From: Treponema sp.
GTDB taxonomy: Bacteria; Spirochaetota; Spirochaetia; Treponematales; Breznakiellaceae
Length of the DNA stretch: 9,342 bases
Direction: 5' to 3'
Assembly (NCBI GenBank): GCA_031288575.1
Contig: JAITRD010000164.1
Span: 1-9,342 of the forward strand
Positions 1-5,778 of the stretch are shown in pieces. A program made the translations under genes and the position numbers. The notes beneath the pieces were generated by a model that saw nothing but the letters and a program-made list of their open reading frames with translations, was not told where the DNA came from and made no database searches. The stretch's first letter is position 1, and each line of letters opens with the position of its first letter.

Positions 1-468
1 GATCGGGCGATCGGCGATTACACCGAAGCTATTCGGCTTGACCCGAAGGATGCCTCCACATTTTTCAATCGCGGCAACGCCTACGATGAAAAAGGGGATT
101 ACGATCGGGCGATCGGCGATTACACCGAAGCCATTCGCCTTGACCCGAAGTATGTCTCCGCATTTTATAATCGCGGCAACGCCTACGATGAAAAAGGGGA
201 TTACGATCGGGCGATCGGCGATTACACCGAAGCTATTCGGCTTGACCCGAAGGATGCCTCCGCATTTAATAATCGAGGTATCGCCTACAGGAAAAAAGGG
301 GATTACGATCGGGCAATCGGCGATTATACCGAAGCCATTCGGCTTGACCCGCAGTTTGCCTCCGCATTTAACAATCGCGGTATCGCTTACGACAAAAAAG
401 GGGATTACGATCGGGCGATCAGCGATTACACCGAAGCCATTCGGCTTGACCCGCAGTTTGCCTCCGCA
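1..468 (+). repeat. Tandem 102-bp DNA repeats coding for TPR units
   Basis: The sequence GATCGGGCGATCGGCGAT and its close variants start at 1, 103, 205, 307 and 409, an exact 102-bp period equal to 34 codons. Units differ by only a few bases, mainly in the loop codons (AAGGATGCC, AAGTATGTC, CAGTTTGCC) and at GGCAACGCC versus GGTATCGCC. Such nucleotide-level identity, beyond what protein constraint needs, points to recent unit duplication or gene conversion. Confidence 0.93.
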
Positions 469-477
469 CTCCCGTAA
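1..477 (+). CDS. Tetratricopeptide repeat (TPR) protein, C-terminal part, 5' end outside the window
   Basis: Frame 1 is open from the first base to a TAA at 475-477 and gives 158 residues of TPR array with a strict 34-residue period. Each unit carries N-R-G-x-A-Y, then G-D-Y-D-R-A-I-x-D-Y-T-E-A-I-R-L-D-P, the two helices of a canonical TPR. TPR solenoids are protein-binding scaffolds, so a partner-binding role is inferred and no specific partner can be named. There is no membrane segment in the visible part. The protein stops three residues into what would be the next unit (S-A-L-P-stop), without the capping helix most TPR domains have. Relative to a regular unit two bases are missing between the Ala codon at 466 and the next Gly codon (479), and frame 2 then reads S-R-N-G-Y-A-L, which resembles the start of another repeat. 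The 3' end therefore looks frameshifted or truncated. The start codon is not in the window. Confidence 0.88.
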   Translation, partial: DRAIGDYTEAIRLDPKDASTFFNRGNAYDEKGDYDRAIGDYTEAIRLDPKYVSAFYNRGNAYDEKGDYDRAIGDYTEAIRLDPKDASAFNNRGIAYRKKGDYDRAIGDYTEAIRLDPQFASAFNNRGIAYDKKGDYDRAISDYTEAIRLDPQFASALP

Positions 478-497
478 TGGTTATGCGCTCATTATTA

Positions 498-640
498 ATG
501 GGGGGTCCGGGGGGCCTTGGGCCCCCGGTGGGGGCGTTACGGGGGCAAGGCAGGCCGCTTTCGCGGCCATCAGAAACCCGTTGAGGGGGGTGGCGGAGGC
601 CCGCAGGGCCGGAGCCAGGGGGGAGACTTCCCCCTCCTGA
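498..640 (+). repeat. GC-rich hairpin-forming dispersed repeat, copy A
   Basis: This block starts ATGGGGGGTCCGGGGGGCC and ends CCCCTCCTGA. Nearly all of it recurs, in reverse complement, at 4349-4469. Shared segments include the GGGGGCGTTACGGGGGC block, the CCGTTGAGGGGGGTGG-type block and the GGAGGCCCGCAGGGCCGGA block. Copy A carries an extra segment of about 24 nt around 549-575 that contains its own hairpin (GGCCGC TTTC GCGGCC), where copy B has only a few bases. Several short stems can form (for example GGCCC/GGGCC). No transposase is nearby, so this looks like a non-autonomous or REP-like intergenic repeat. Function unknown. Confidence 0.85.
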
Positions 641-653
641 ATATTTCTATGCG

Positions 654-674
654 TTTGTTCCGCAACAATCGCGG
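654..674 (+). pseudogene. Possible remnant of a TPR repeat downstream of the GC-rich element
   Basis: The bases TTTGTTCCGCAACAATCGCG align with the TPR unit segment TTTGCCTCCGCA-TTTA-ACAATCGCGG, with one small indel/substitution and a 4-base gap. The match is short but lies just beyond the repeat element that follows the abruptly ended TPR gene. It may be the displaced remainder of the array. It has no usable reading frame of its own. Confidence 0.4.
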
Positions 675-707
675 CTGTTCAAGATATGGGGCATAGAGCA
701 AGGGGGA

Positions 708-736
708 TTGCTTTTAATACGTATGTGGATTACAAA
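708..736 (+). promoter_or_regulatory. Candidate sigma-70-type promoter for the TerY-P-like operon
   Basis: TTGCTT (708-713) and TACAAA (731-736) are separated by 17 bp, followed about 35 bp later by the start of the first cassette gene. Both boxes are imperfect matches to TTGACA and TATAAT, so this is a weak call. It is the best pair in the 131-nt gap after the repeat element; the rest of that gap shows only the TPR-like scrap and the Shine-Dalgarno sequence AAGGAGG at 757-763. Confidence 0.35.
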
Positions 737-771
737 GAATCATTCTTGATCTTCACAAGGAGGCATAAACC

Positions 772-1143
772 ATGGCGGGTCCATTAAACGCAAAGGTTAT
801 CATGGCGAAATGTTCAAATACAAAAAAGACTTTTGGTATGAGGATTGAACAACGGGGCGGGGATTGGGTGCGGACTTGGGCGTTTCCCCTTGATGAACGC
901 AGGGCAAAACATGAGGGCTTTGACGCGAATACTGTCAGCGGTTCTATGAACGCCGATGGTGAATATCCCGGATGTCCTCATTGCGGCAGCGATGGATTTG
1001 TGCAGTGCGGCTGCGGGAAAATTGGCTGCGCGGGGGGCGTGGGGAATCACGGTAATTATGCGAAATATACCTGCCCCTGGTGCGGATCCCGCTGCGACCT
1101 GAGCGCAGCCGAGATTTTCGATGTTTCAGGCGGCGGCTATTAA
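772..1143 (+). CDS. Small Cys-rich zinc protein resembling a stand-alone TerY-C metal-binding domain
   Basis: This 123-residue protein has no signal peptide or membrane segment. It contains nine cysteines: C14 near the N-terminus, then C68-P-H-C71, C79-G-C81, C86, C101-P-W-C104 and C108. The pairs are spaced as in two interleaved zinc knuckles, and the G-C-P-H-C-G ... C-G-C-G ... T-C-P-W-C-G order resembles the TerY-C metal-binding domain that is often fused to vWA proteins of Ter systems. The N-terminal half (K-T-F-G-M-R, then R-T-W-A-F-P-L-D) would be the beta-rich part of that fold. The start at ATG 772 is fixed by AAGGAGG at 757-763 with 8 nt spacing; an internal Met11 lacks an SD. It is the first gene of the operon, 63 nt ahead of the kinase gene. 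A role as phosphorylated or metal-sensing component is inferred. Family assignment is from motif memory, not a search. Confidence 0.75.
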   Translation: MAGPLNAKVIMAKCSNTKKTFGMRIEQRGGDWVRTWAFPLDERRAKHEGFDANTVSGSMNADGEYPGCPHCGSDGFVQCGCGKIGCAGGVGNHGNYAKYTCPWCGSRCDLSAAEIFDVSGGGY

Positions 1144-1192
1144 GGGGTCCGGCGGTTCCCAAATGTCTGATTTTAGAGAGGGTTCAATTTAC

Positions 1193-1198
1193 AGGAGG
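1193..1198 (+). promoter_or_regulatory. Shine-Dalgarno AGGAGG deciding the kinase start
   Basis: AGGAGG stands 8 nt before ATG 1207 and 4 nt before an out-of-frame ATG at 1203. The 1203 ATG opens only a three-codon ORF (M-N-G-stop, 1203-1214) that overlaps the true start, so 1207 is taken as the gene start. Whether the mini-ORF tunes kinase translation is unknown. Confidence 0.7.
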
Positions 1199-1206
1199 AA
1201 CAATGA

Positions 1207-2484
1207 ATGGCTGATTTAGTCAAAGGGGATTCAATCCGGACAAAACAGTTTAAAAAAGCAGTCGTTGAGGAAAAACTGGGCGAAGGCGGTCAGGGCGCGG
1301 TTTACCAGGTGGATTATGACGGCAAGCCTAAGGCGCTTAAATGGTATTCGGGGAAAAAGTTAAAAAATCCCGAGAAATTCTACGAAAATCTTGAGAACAA
1401 CATTAAGAAAGGAAGGCCTACCAGGGCCTTCCTGTGGCCGGAAGATATTACCGAACATGACGGTAAAGCTTTCGGCTACATCATGGATTTACGGCCCCCG
1501 GAGTTCAAAGAATTTTCCCAATTCCTTATTGCTAAAGAAATCTTTGCCAGCGTAACCGCGATGGTCAATGCCGCGCTGCATATTACCGCCGGTTTCCGGG
1601 CGCTGCATAACAACGGATACAGTTATCAAGACTTGAACGACGGCAACTTTTTTATCAACCCCAAAAACGGCGATGTGCTTATTTGTGATAACGATAATGT
1701 GTCGGAATACGGCAGGAATTCCGGGATTGCCGGAAAGGCCCGCTACATGGCGCCGGAGATTGTTGCCAAAAAAGCAAAGCCCGACATCATGACCGACAGG
1801 TTCTCCCTTTCGGTGGCGCTGTTTCTGCTCTGGACAAACAATCACCCCCTGGAAGGAAAGAGCGGCTGTCCCGTATGTATGGATGCGGCCCACGAAAAAA
1901 AAATTTACGGAACAAATCCCGTGTTCATTTATGATCCCGCCGACAATTCCAACCGGCCCGTACAGGGGATCCATAAAGGCGCCATAACCCGCTGGCCTTT
2001 CCTGCCGGAATACCTGCGCCAGGAATTCATCAAAGCCTTTAGCAAGGAGTTGATGAGCGATCCCTCCAAACGAATCATAGAGCAGGAGTGGCTGCGGCTC
2101 TTTATCCGCATGAGGGGCGAGATTTACAAGTGTTCCTGCGGGGAAGTGTATTTCGCCGACCCGGAGAATCCAAATCCTTGTCCCAATTGTAAAAAAGCCG
2201 CTACCTTCCCGTTCTACATAAAAACCAGCCGGTATAACCTTCCGGTACATCAGCGCACAAAACTGTATGCCTGCCATACGGAAAAGGACTCTGATGATTT
2301 TGAGACCCTAACCGGGGAAGCCGCGGCAGAGAAGAACGGCGGTTTTGGACTCAAAAATGTGTCGAAGAAAAAGTGGGCGATAACCGAAGGGGAAAGCACA
2401 GGGCCGCTTGTTCCCGGCGCTTCCTTTATGCTCAAGAAAAACATGTCCATCAATTTTGGCGCTGATACTGCTGAAATAAAATAA
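1207..2484 (+). CDS. Ser/Thr protein kinase-like protein with C-terminal zinc ribbon (TerY-P triad kinase)
   Basis: This is a soluble 425-residue protein with no transmembrane segment. A eukaryotic-type kinase fold covers about residues 18-305. It shows a Gly-rich loop L-G-E-G-G-Q-G-A-V-Y (24-33), the ATP-binding lysine in A-L-K (K45), a catalytic loop Y-Q-D-L-N-D-G-N (D142, N147) in place of H-R-D, a D-N-D metal motif (D161-D163) in place of D-F-G, the M-A-P-E motif (181-184) and the helix-F Asp (D197). The catalytic Lys/Asp/Asn/Asp set is retained, so activity is plausible. A C-P-V-C pair (C221/C224) precedes an insert with F-I-Y-D-P and N-R-P. A zinc ribbon follows (C309, C311, C325, C328). 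The last roughly 85 residues look beta-rich (G-L-K-N-V-S, P-G, I-N-F-G) and may be FHA-like; that is inference. The next gene, for the vWA protein, begins 18 nt after the stop. The likely role is phosphorylating a partner protein, opposed by the PP2C enzyme encoded downstream. Confidence 0.88.
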   Translation: MADLVKGDSIRTKQFKKAVVEEKLGEGGQGAVYQVDYDGKPKALKWYSGKKLKNPEKFYENLENNIKKGRPTRAFLWPEDITEHDGKAFGYIMDLRPPEFKEFSQFLIAKEIFASVTAMVNAALHITAGFRALHNNGYSYQDLNDGNFFINPKNGDVLICDNDNVSEYGRNSGIAGKARYMAPEIVAKKAKPDIMTDRFSLSVALFLLWTNNHPLEGKSGCPVCMDAAHEKKIYGTNPVFIYDPADNSNRPVQGIHKGAITRWPFLPEYLRQEFIKAFSKELMSDPSKRIIEQEWLRLFIRMRGEIYKCSCGEVYFADPENPNPCPNCKKAATFPFYIKTSRYNLPVHQRTKLYACHTEKDSDDFETLTGEAAAEKNGGFGLKNVSKKKWAITEGESTGPLVPGASFMLKKNMSINFGADTAEIK

Positions 2485-2502
2485 ATTCGCAAGGAGAAAG
2501 AA

Positions 2503-3240
2503 ATGGCATTGACAGACAAGGTAGAAATTCCCAGAAGGACGATGGTGTTGTTTTTTGTAATCGACGCTTCCGGCAGCATGGCCGGCTCAAAAATCGGCAC
2601 GGTGAATGCCGCAATCGAGGAAGTCCTGCCCGACTTAAAAGAGTTGTCCGCTAAAAACGCGGACGCGCTAATCAAGATTGCGGCCCTGGAATTTTCAAGC
2701 GGAGCCCAGTGGATTACCGCCGGCGGGCCGGTCGAACTCGAGCAGTTTTATTGGCACTATATAGAGGCCGGAGGTGTTACCGATTTTGGCGCTGCCTGTA
2801 AAACCTTAAACGAAAAACTTTCGACCAATGGCTTTATGCGGGAAGCTGCCGGTTCTTTTGCCCCGGCAATCATTCTGCTGTCTGACGGTGAACCCACCGA
2901 TGACTGGCAGGGCGGCCTCAAGATACTTAAAGAAAACAAATGGTTCAAAGCGGGGATAAAAGCCGCGATTGCCATAGGGGATGAAGCAAACAAAGACGTC
3001 CTCAAGGAGTTTACCGGCGGCATGGAAGCGGTTTTGGAAGCCAGCAACCGAGGGATGCTCAAAAAGATGATCAAGTTTCTCTCCATCCGATCTTCAGAAG
3101 TGGGGAGCAAGAGTTCCAACGTCGGCGATTCATCGACGGATATGGGGGATGAACAGAAACAGAAAGAGTTAAACGATTCCTTGCAGGAATTTGCTGAAAA
3201 CGCCGCCTCGGAGCCGGAGAACGATCAGAAGGACTGGTAA
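2503..3240 (+). CDS. vWA domain protein, TerY-like, with intact MIDAS
   Basis: This 245-residue protein has a von Willebrand factor A fold over about residues 11-195. The metal-ion-dependent adhesion site is complete: D21-x-S23-G-S25 after a hydrophobic strand, T93-D94 in G-G-V-T-D-F-G, and D128 in L-S-D-G-E-P-T-D-D-W. This is the pattern of TerY proteins, which bind a divalent metal and a protein partner. After the vWA fold comes a polar, low-complexity acidic tail of about 50 residues (rich in S, E, D, Q, N). The Cys-rich TerY-C module found at the C-terminus of many relatives is absent here; a stand-alone version is encoded three genes' span upstream at 772-1143. No signal peptide is present, so it is expected to be cytoplasmic. 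AAGGAG at 2491-2496 fixes the start with 6 nt spacing. Its stop overlaps the phosphatase start by one base (TAATG). Confidence 0.9.
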   Translation: MALTDKVEIPRRTMVLFFVIDASGSMAGSKIGTVNAAIEEVLPDLKELSAKNADALIKIAALEFSSGAQWITAGGPVELEQFYWHYIEAGGVTDFGAACKTLNEKLSTNGFMREAAGSFAPAIILLSDGEPTDDWQGGLKILKENKWFKAGIKAAIAIGDEANKDVLKEFTGGMEAVLEASNRGMLKKMIKFLSIRSSEVGSKSSNVGDSSTDMGDEQKQKELNDSLQEFAENAASEPENDQKDW

Positions 3241-4292
3241 TGGGTACGCCTTCTTACCGGTCATTCTCCGCCACGGCGACCGGCATAAGCCACATAAAAA
3301 ACGGCAAGGGCTGTGAGGATTATTCACTTCATTACGAATCCGCGCAGATTGCCTTTGCCGTAGCTGCCGACGGGCATGGGGACGAAAACTATTTCCGCAG
3401 CGCAAAGGGGGCGGAAGCGGCCGCCGCTGTCGCAAAAGACGCTGTTATTCAACTTAATGACACGTTAAGACCTCGCTTGCTTAACATAATCAATTTGAAG
3501 CAAATGCCTGCAAAAAAAGAATTTGAAAAATTTATCCATGACCTTATCAAATACATCATAAAGTCCTGGCGGGACAAGGTTGAAACGGATTATACCGATA
3601 ATCCTTTCACGGAAGAGGAACTGGCGAATGTCGGGGAAAAATATCGAAAACGCTATGACGCGGGGCAGAGCCTGCATCATGCCTATGGAACCACCCTGAT
3701 AGCCGCCGCCGCGACTAAAGAATACTGGTTTGGCATTCATATCGGGGACGGCCGGTTTACCGTACTCTACCGGGACGGTACTTTTGGCCAGCCCGTTCCC
3801 TGGGATGAACGCTGCTTCCTCAATGTTACCACCTCGCTATGCGATGACGATGCGTCGGATAGCGCGCGTATAGGCTATGCCCTCGCGCCCGAGCAGCTGC
3901 CCGCCGCTTTCTTTTTATGCAGCGACGGCGTAGACGACAACTACCCTGTCGAAGAAAACGAGAAGCATCTGTATAAACTCTACCGGCTCATTGTGACCAC
4001 CTTTGCCGAAGAGGGCTTTGATTCCACCTGCCGCCAACTGAAAGACCTTGCCGGCTCTTTCGCAACCAAAGGCAAGGGAGACGACACCAGTATCGCCGGA
4101 ATCATCGACATGGAAGCGGTAAAAGACATCGAGCGAATCTGGAAACAGGAGGAAGCGGAGGACCAAAAAGCGGCAAAGGACGAGGGAGTGAAGGCGGCGG
4201 CAGTTGGAGGAGCCGCCGCCGCAATAGAAGCCTATAAGAAACAGATAGCGAGCGAATGTAAGATGTATGGAGGCTTCGAGAACCACGGATAA
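3240..4292 (+). CDS. PP2C-family Ser/Thr protein phosphatase of the TerY-P-like triad
   Basis: This 350-residue protein is a metal-dependent (Mg/Mn) phosphatase of the PP2C type. Visible motifs in order are C-E-D (25-27), the metal-binding D44-G-H-G47, a core G-T-T (150-152), I-G-D-G-R (D170), the C-S-D-G-V-D-D motif (D229) and K-G-D-D-T-S (D281/D282). All acidic metal ligands expected of an active enzyme are present. A roughly 60-residue charged and Ala-rich tail follows, without a clear membrane helix. The ATG at 3240 overlaps the vWA stop by one base and has AAGGA at 3229-3233, so translation is probably coupled, giving matched amounts of both proteins. It is expected to reverse the phosphorylation made by the kinase encoded at 1207. 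It is the last gene of the operon. Confidence 0.92.
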   Translation: MGTPSYRSFSATATGISHIKNGKGCEDYSLHYESAQIAFAVAADGHGDENYFRSAKGAEAAAAVAKDAVIQLNDTLRPRLLNIINLKQMPAKKEFEKFIHDLIKYIIKSWRDKVETDYTDNPFTEEELANVGEKYRKRYDAGQSLHHAYGTTLIAAAATKEYWFGIHIGDGRFTVLYRDGTFGQPVPWDERCFLNVTTSLCDDDASDSARIGYALAPEQLPAAFFLCSDGVDDNYPVEENEKHLYKLYRLIVTTFAEEGFDSTCRQLKDLAGSFATKGKGDDTSIAGIIDMEAVKDIERIWKQEEAEDQKAAKDEGVKAAAVGGAAAAIEAYKKQIASECKMYGGFENHG

Positions 4293-4297
4293 TAATG

Positions 4298-4314
4298 AGG
4301 GGTCCGGGACCCCT
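4298..4314. repeat. Perfect 17-bp palindrome just after the cassette
   Basis: AGGGGTCC G GGACCCCT has two perfect 8-base arms around one base and begins 5 nt after the PP2C stop codon. No T-tract follows, so it is not a standard intrinsic terminator. It contains the GGGGTCCGG start motif of the GC-rich repeat element and may be a degenerate or partial element, or a protein-binding site. Confidence 0.6.
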
Positions 4315-4348
4315 AGTAGGCAGTCAGCAACGAAATTGTGAGGCGTAC

Positions 4349-4469
4349 TCAGGAGGGAGGAAGTCTCCCCCCTGGTTCCGGCCCTGCGGGCCTCCACCAC
4401 CCCCCTCAACGGGGGCGCGGCCCCCGTAACGCCCCCGCCGGGGGGCCCAAGGCCCCCCGGACCCCCCAT
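4349..4469 (-). repeat. GC-rich hairpin-forming dispersed repeat, copy B (inverted relative to copy A)
   Basis: The reverse complement of this block matches 498-640 over nearly its whole length, from ATGGGGGGTCCGGGGGGCC to CCTCCTGA, with a few substitutions and lacking the roughly 24-nt insert of copy A. Strong hairpins are visible: a perfect 10-bp stem (4438-4447 with 4451-4460, CAA loop), an 8-bp stem (4409-4416 with 4420-4427, GCG loop) and a 5-bp stem (4380-4384 with 4388-4392). It sits between two convergent genes and probably stops transcription from both sides. Together with copy A it brackets the four-gene cassette as inverted repeats. Confidence 0.85.
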
Positions 4470-4497
4470 ATACATTTCACAATTTCTTTACTTCACG

Positions 4498-5706
4498 TTA
4501 CCTGATGCCGGCTAATTGTTTCCGGTAGGCTTCGATATATGGCGCAAGAAGCCCGCGTTTTTCGCCGGGATGCTTCTCGTAGAAAGCGCCGCCTATGGTG
4601 AAACACGCGAATCCTCCCGCAACCGTACCCTGAACGGCACATTCCCGCAGGTCCGCCTTAGCTCCCGGGGCGGCGGCTAACTGTTCCGCCAGGCTGGCGA
4701 TGACGCCGCCTGAAAAGTTATCGCCGCAGCCTGTGGTGTCCCCCCGGCGTTCAGGATAATCCGCAAGCTCCTGGTTGACGGCCTCGCAGACCGGCAGGGA
4801 ACAGAGTTCCGCCGGGGCGAAAACGCCCTTCCCCGCGGCGGCGAGTGTGACAGGCCGGGAACCGTCGGTAATGATCGCCGCCCCCGTCCCCCGGGCCAGG
4901 AACCAGCGCAACGCGTCTTCCGTCTCCGAAGTTCCCGATGTTTTAAGCGCCTCGTCCTTGTCGGCAATAAGGAGATCGATGAAAGGATAGGCGTCGTCCT
5001 CAACGCCGAGTTTCCATTTTTTGCCTGGAAAAGCGGCTTCGCCGCGAAAATCGTAGACCAGGTTTACTACCCGCACAGCTCCGCGCGCCCCGGCCCGTTT
5101 GAGAAGGGATGTAAGGCTGTCATGCAGAAGGGGAACTAACGCCGTTCCCCCAAACGCGGCGATGCGGGCGTCAAAGAAAGAATCGTCCAGGTCATCAGGA
5201 CCAAAACGGCTCGCCGCCCCCAGCAGATTGATAAAGGTCCGCTCGCCATGGCCGTTATCGTAATGGGGATCCGAAATGACGTCCGTCCGGGGTTCGGCCC
5301 CTTCCTTCCGTGTCAGCCGGAATTCTTTAAGAGGGAGCCGGGCCAGGGCTGCCTCCACAAAGTCTCCCGCTTCGTCTGAACCCCGCATGCCATAGTAACT
5401 GACCTCCGCCGCCCCGCCCAGAACCTGGGCCGCGTGGGCCAGGGAGACGATAGAAGGCCCGCCAAGATTGCGGGAATCAGGCGGGCCGCCGGTTATCTCC
5501 GCCAGGGCCGCTTCATAGGGCTTGCCGGTAAACCGCTCAAAGTCTTCGGCAAAGACCAGACGGCCAGGGCTAAGGCCGCCGTCCCCTTCCCGCCGGGACA
5601 AAGCCTGCTTAAAGGCAGGCGCGGAGAAATCACTGTGGGCATACAGAATATCCGCCAGACAGCAGCCTGTTCCATGAACAACCATGAATCTTCCCCCCTC
5701 TCGCAT
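4498..5706 (-). CDS. PfkB-family carbohydrate/nucleoside kinase
   Basis: This is a 402-residue cytoplasmic kinase of the ribokinase/PfkB superfamily, which phosphorylates a sugar or nucleoside hydroxyl with ATP. The signature G-D-T-T-G-C-G-D-N-F-S-G-G contains the anion hole and catalytic base D329. An N-terminal N-L-G-G-P-S (80-85) matches the substrate-site G-G motif, and A-I-I-T-D-G plus a C-terminal A-G-G-F-A fit the ATP half. It is longer than the usual 300-330 residues: about 60 residues separate the first strand (V-V-H-G-T-G, D19) from the G-G motif, implying an enlarged lid or insertion. The substrate cannot be assigned. The start is set at 5706 because AAAGGAG lies 5 nt upstream; Met8 (5685) is a possible alternative, and a longer in-frame start at 5778 has no SD and would cover promoter-like sequence. 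It converges on the TerY-P-like operon and is transcribed alone. Confidence 0.88.
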   Translation of the reverse strand: MREGGRFMVVHGTGCCLADILYAHSDFSAPAFKQALSRREGDGGLSPGRLVFAEDFERFTGKPYEAALAEITGGPPDSRNLGGPSIVSLAHAAQVLGGAAEVSYYGMRGSDEAGDFVEAALARLPLKEFRLTRKEGAEPRTDVISDPHYDNGHGERTFINLLGAASRFGPDDLDDSFFDARIAAFGGTALVPLLHDSLTSLLKRAGARGAVRVVNLVYDFRGEAAFPGKKWKLGVEDDAYPFIDLLIADKDEALKTSGTSETEDALRWFLARGTGAAIITDGSRPVTLAAAGKGVFAPAELCSLPVCEAVNQELADYPERRGDTTGCGDNFSGGVIASLAEQLAAAPGAKADLRECAVQGTVAGGFACFTIGGAFYEKHPGEKRGLLAPYIEAYRKQLAGIR

Positions 5707-5711
5707 TTTAT

Positions 5712-5718
5712 CTCCTTT
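5712..5718 (-). promoter_or_regulatory. Shine-Dalgarno AAAGGAG for the PfkB-family kinase
   Basis: On the minus strand AAAGGAG is followed by ATAAA and then ATG at 5706. This decides the start against the longer in-frame ORF beginning at 5778. Confidence 0.75.
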
Positions 5719-5750
5719 TGTATATACTATTTTGACAAATCTATCAACTG

Positions 5751-5778
5751 TATTTAATGCCGTCTCGTTTAATGTCAA
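5751..5778 (-). promoter_or_regulatory. Candidate promoter for the PfkB-family kinase
   Basis: On the minus strand a perfect TTGACA (5773-5778) is followed after 16 bp by TAAATA (5751-5756), leaving a leader that keeps the Shine-Dalgarno. A second pair, TTGATA (5742-5747) and TATACA (5719-5724) with 17 bp, would start transcription inside the Shine-Dalgarno and is less likely. An AATTATCC motif (5777-5784) touches the -35 box. Confidence 0.4.

Noticed and set aside
1..468. CRISPR-like array
   Set aside because: The 102-bp period is continuous, protein coding and has no unique spacers.
38..640. Long frame-2 ORF across the TPR repeats and copy A
   Set aside because: It is the periodic shadow of the TPR array: the repeat keeps frame 2 open, and the true frame is frame 1. 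Only its last part, after the frameshift, may be meaningful.
1489..2277. 262-aa minus-strand ORF opposite the kinase
   Set aside because: It is antisense to a kinase with intact motifs and has no recognisable domain of its own.
4298..4314. Intrinsic terminator of the operon
   Set aside because: The stem is perfect but no T-tract follows; it is listed as a palindrome only.
498..4469. Composite transposon
   Set aside because: Inverted flanking repeats exist, but neither copy contains a transposase and no target-site duplication is visible, so only inverted-repeat bracketing is claimed.
3915..4475. Minus-strand ORF (186 aa) over the PP2C 3' end and copy B
   Set aside because: It is antisense to a clear PP2C gene, and its N-terminus is just the translated GC-rich repeat. 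The same peptide-like string appears in copy A only after a 1-base shift, so it is not a conserved protein.
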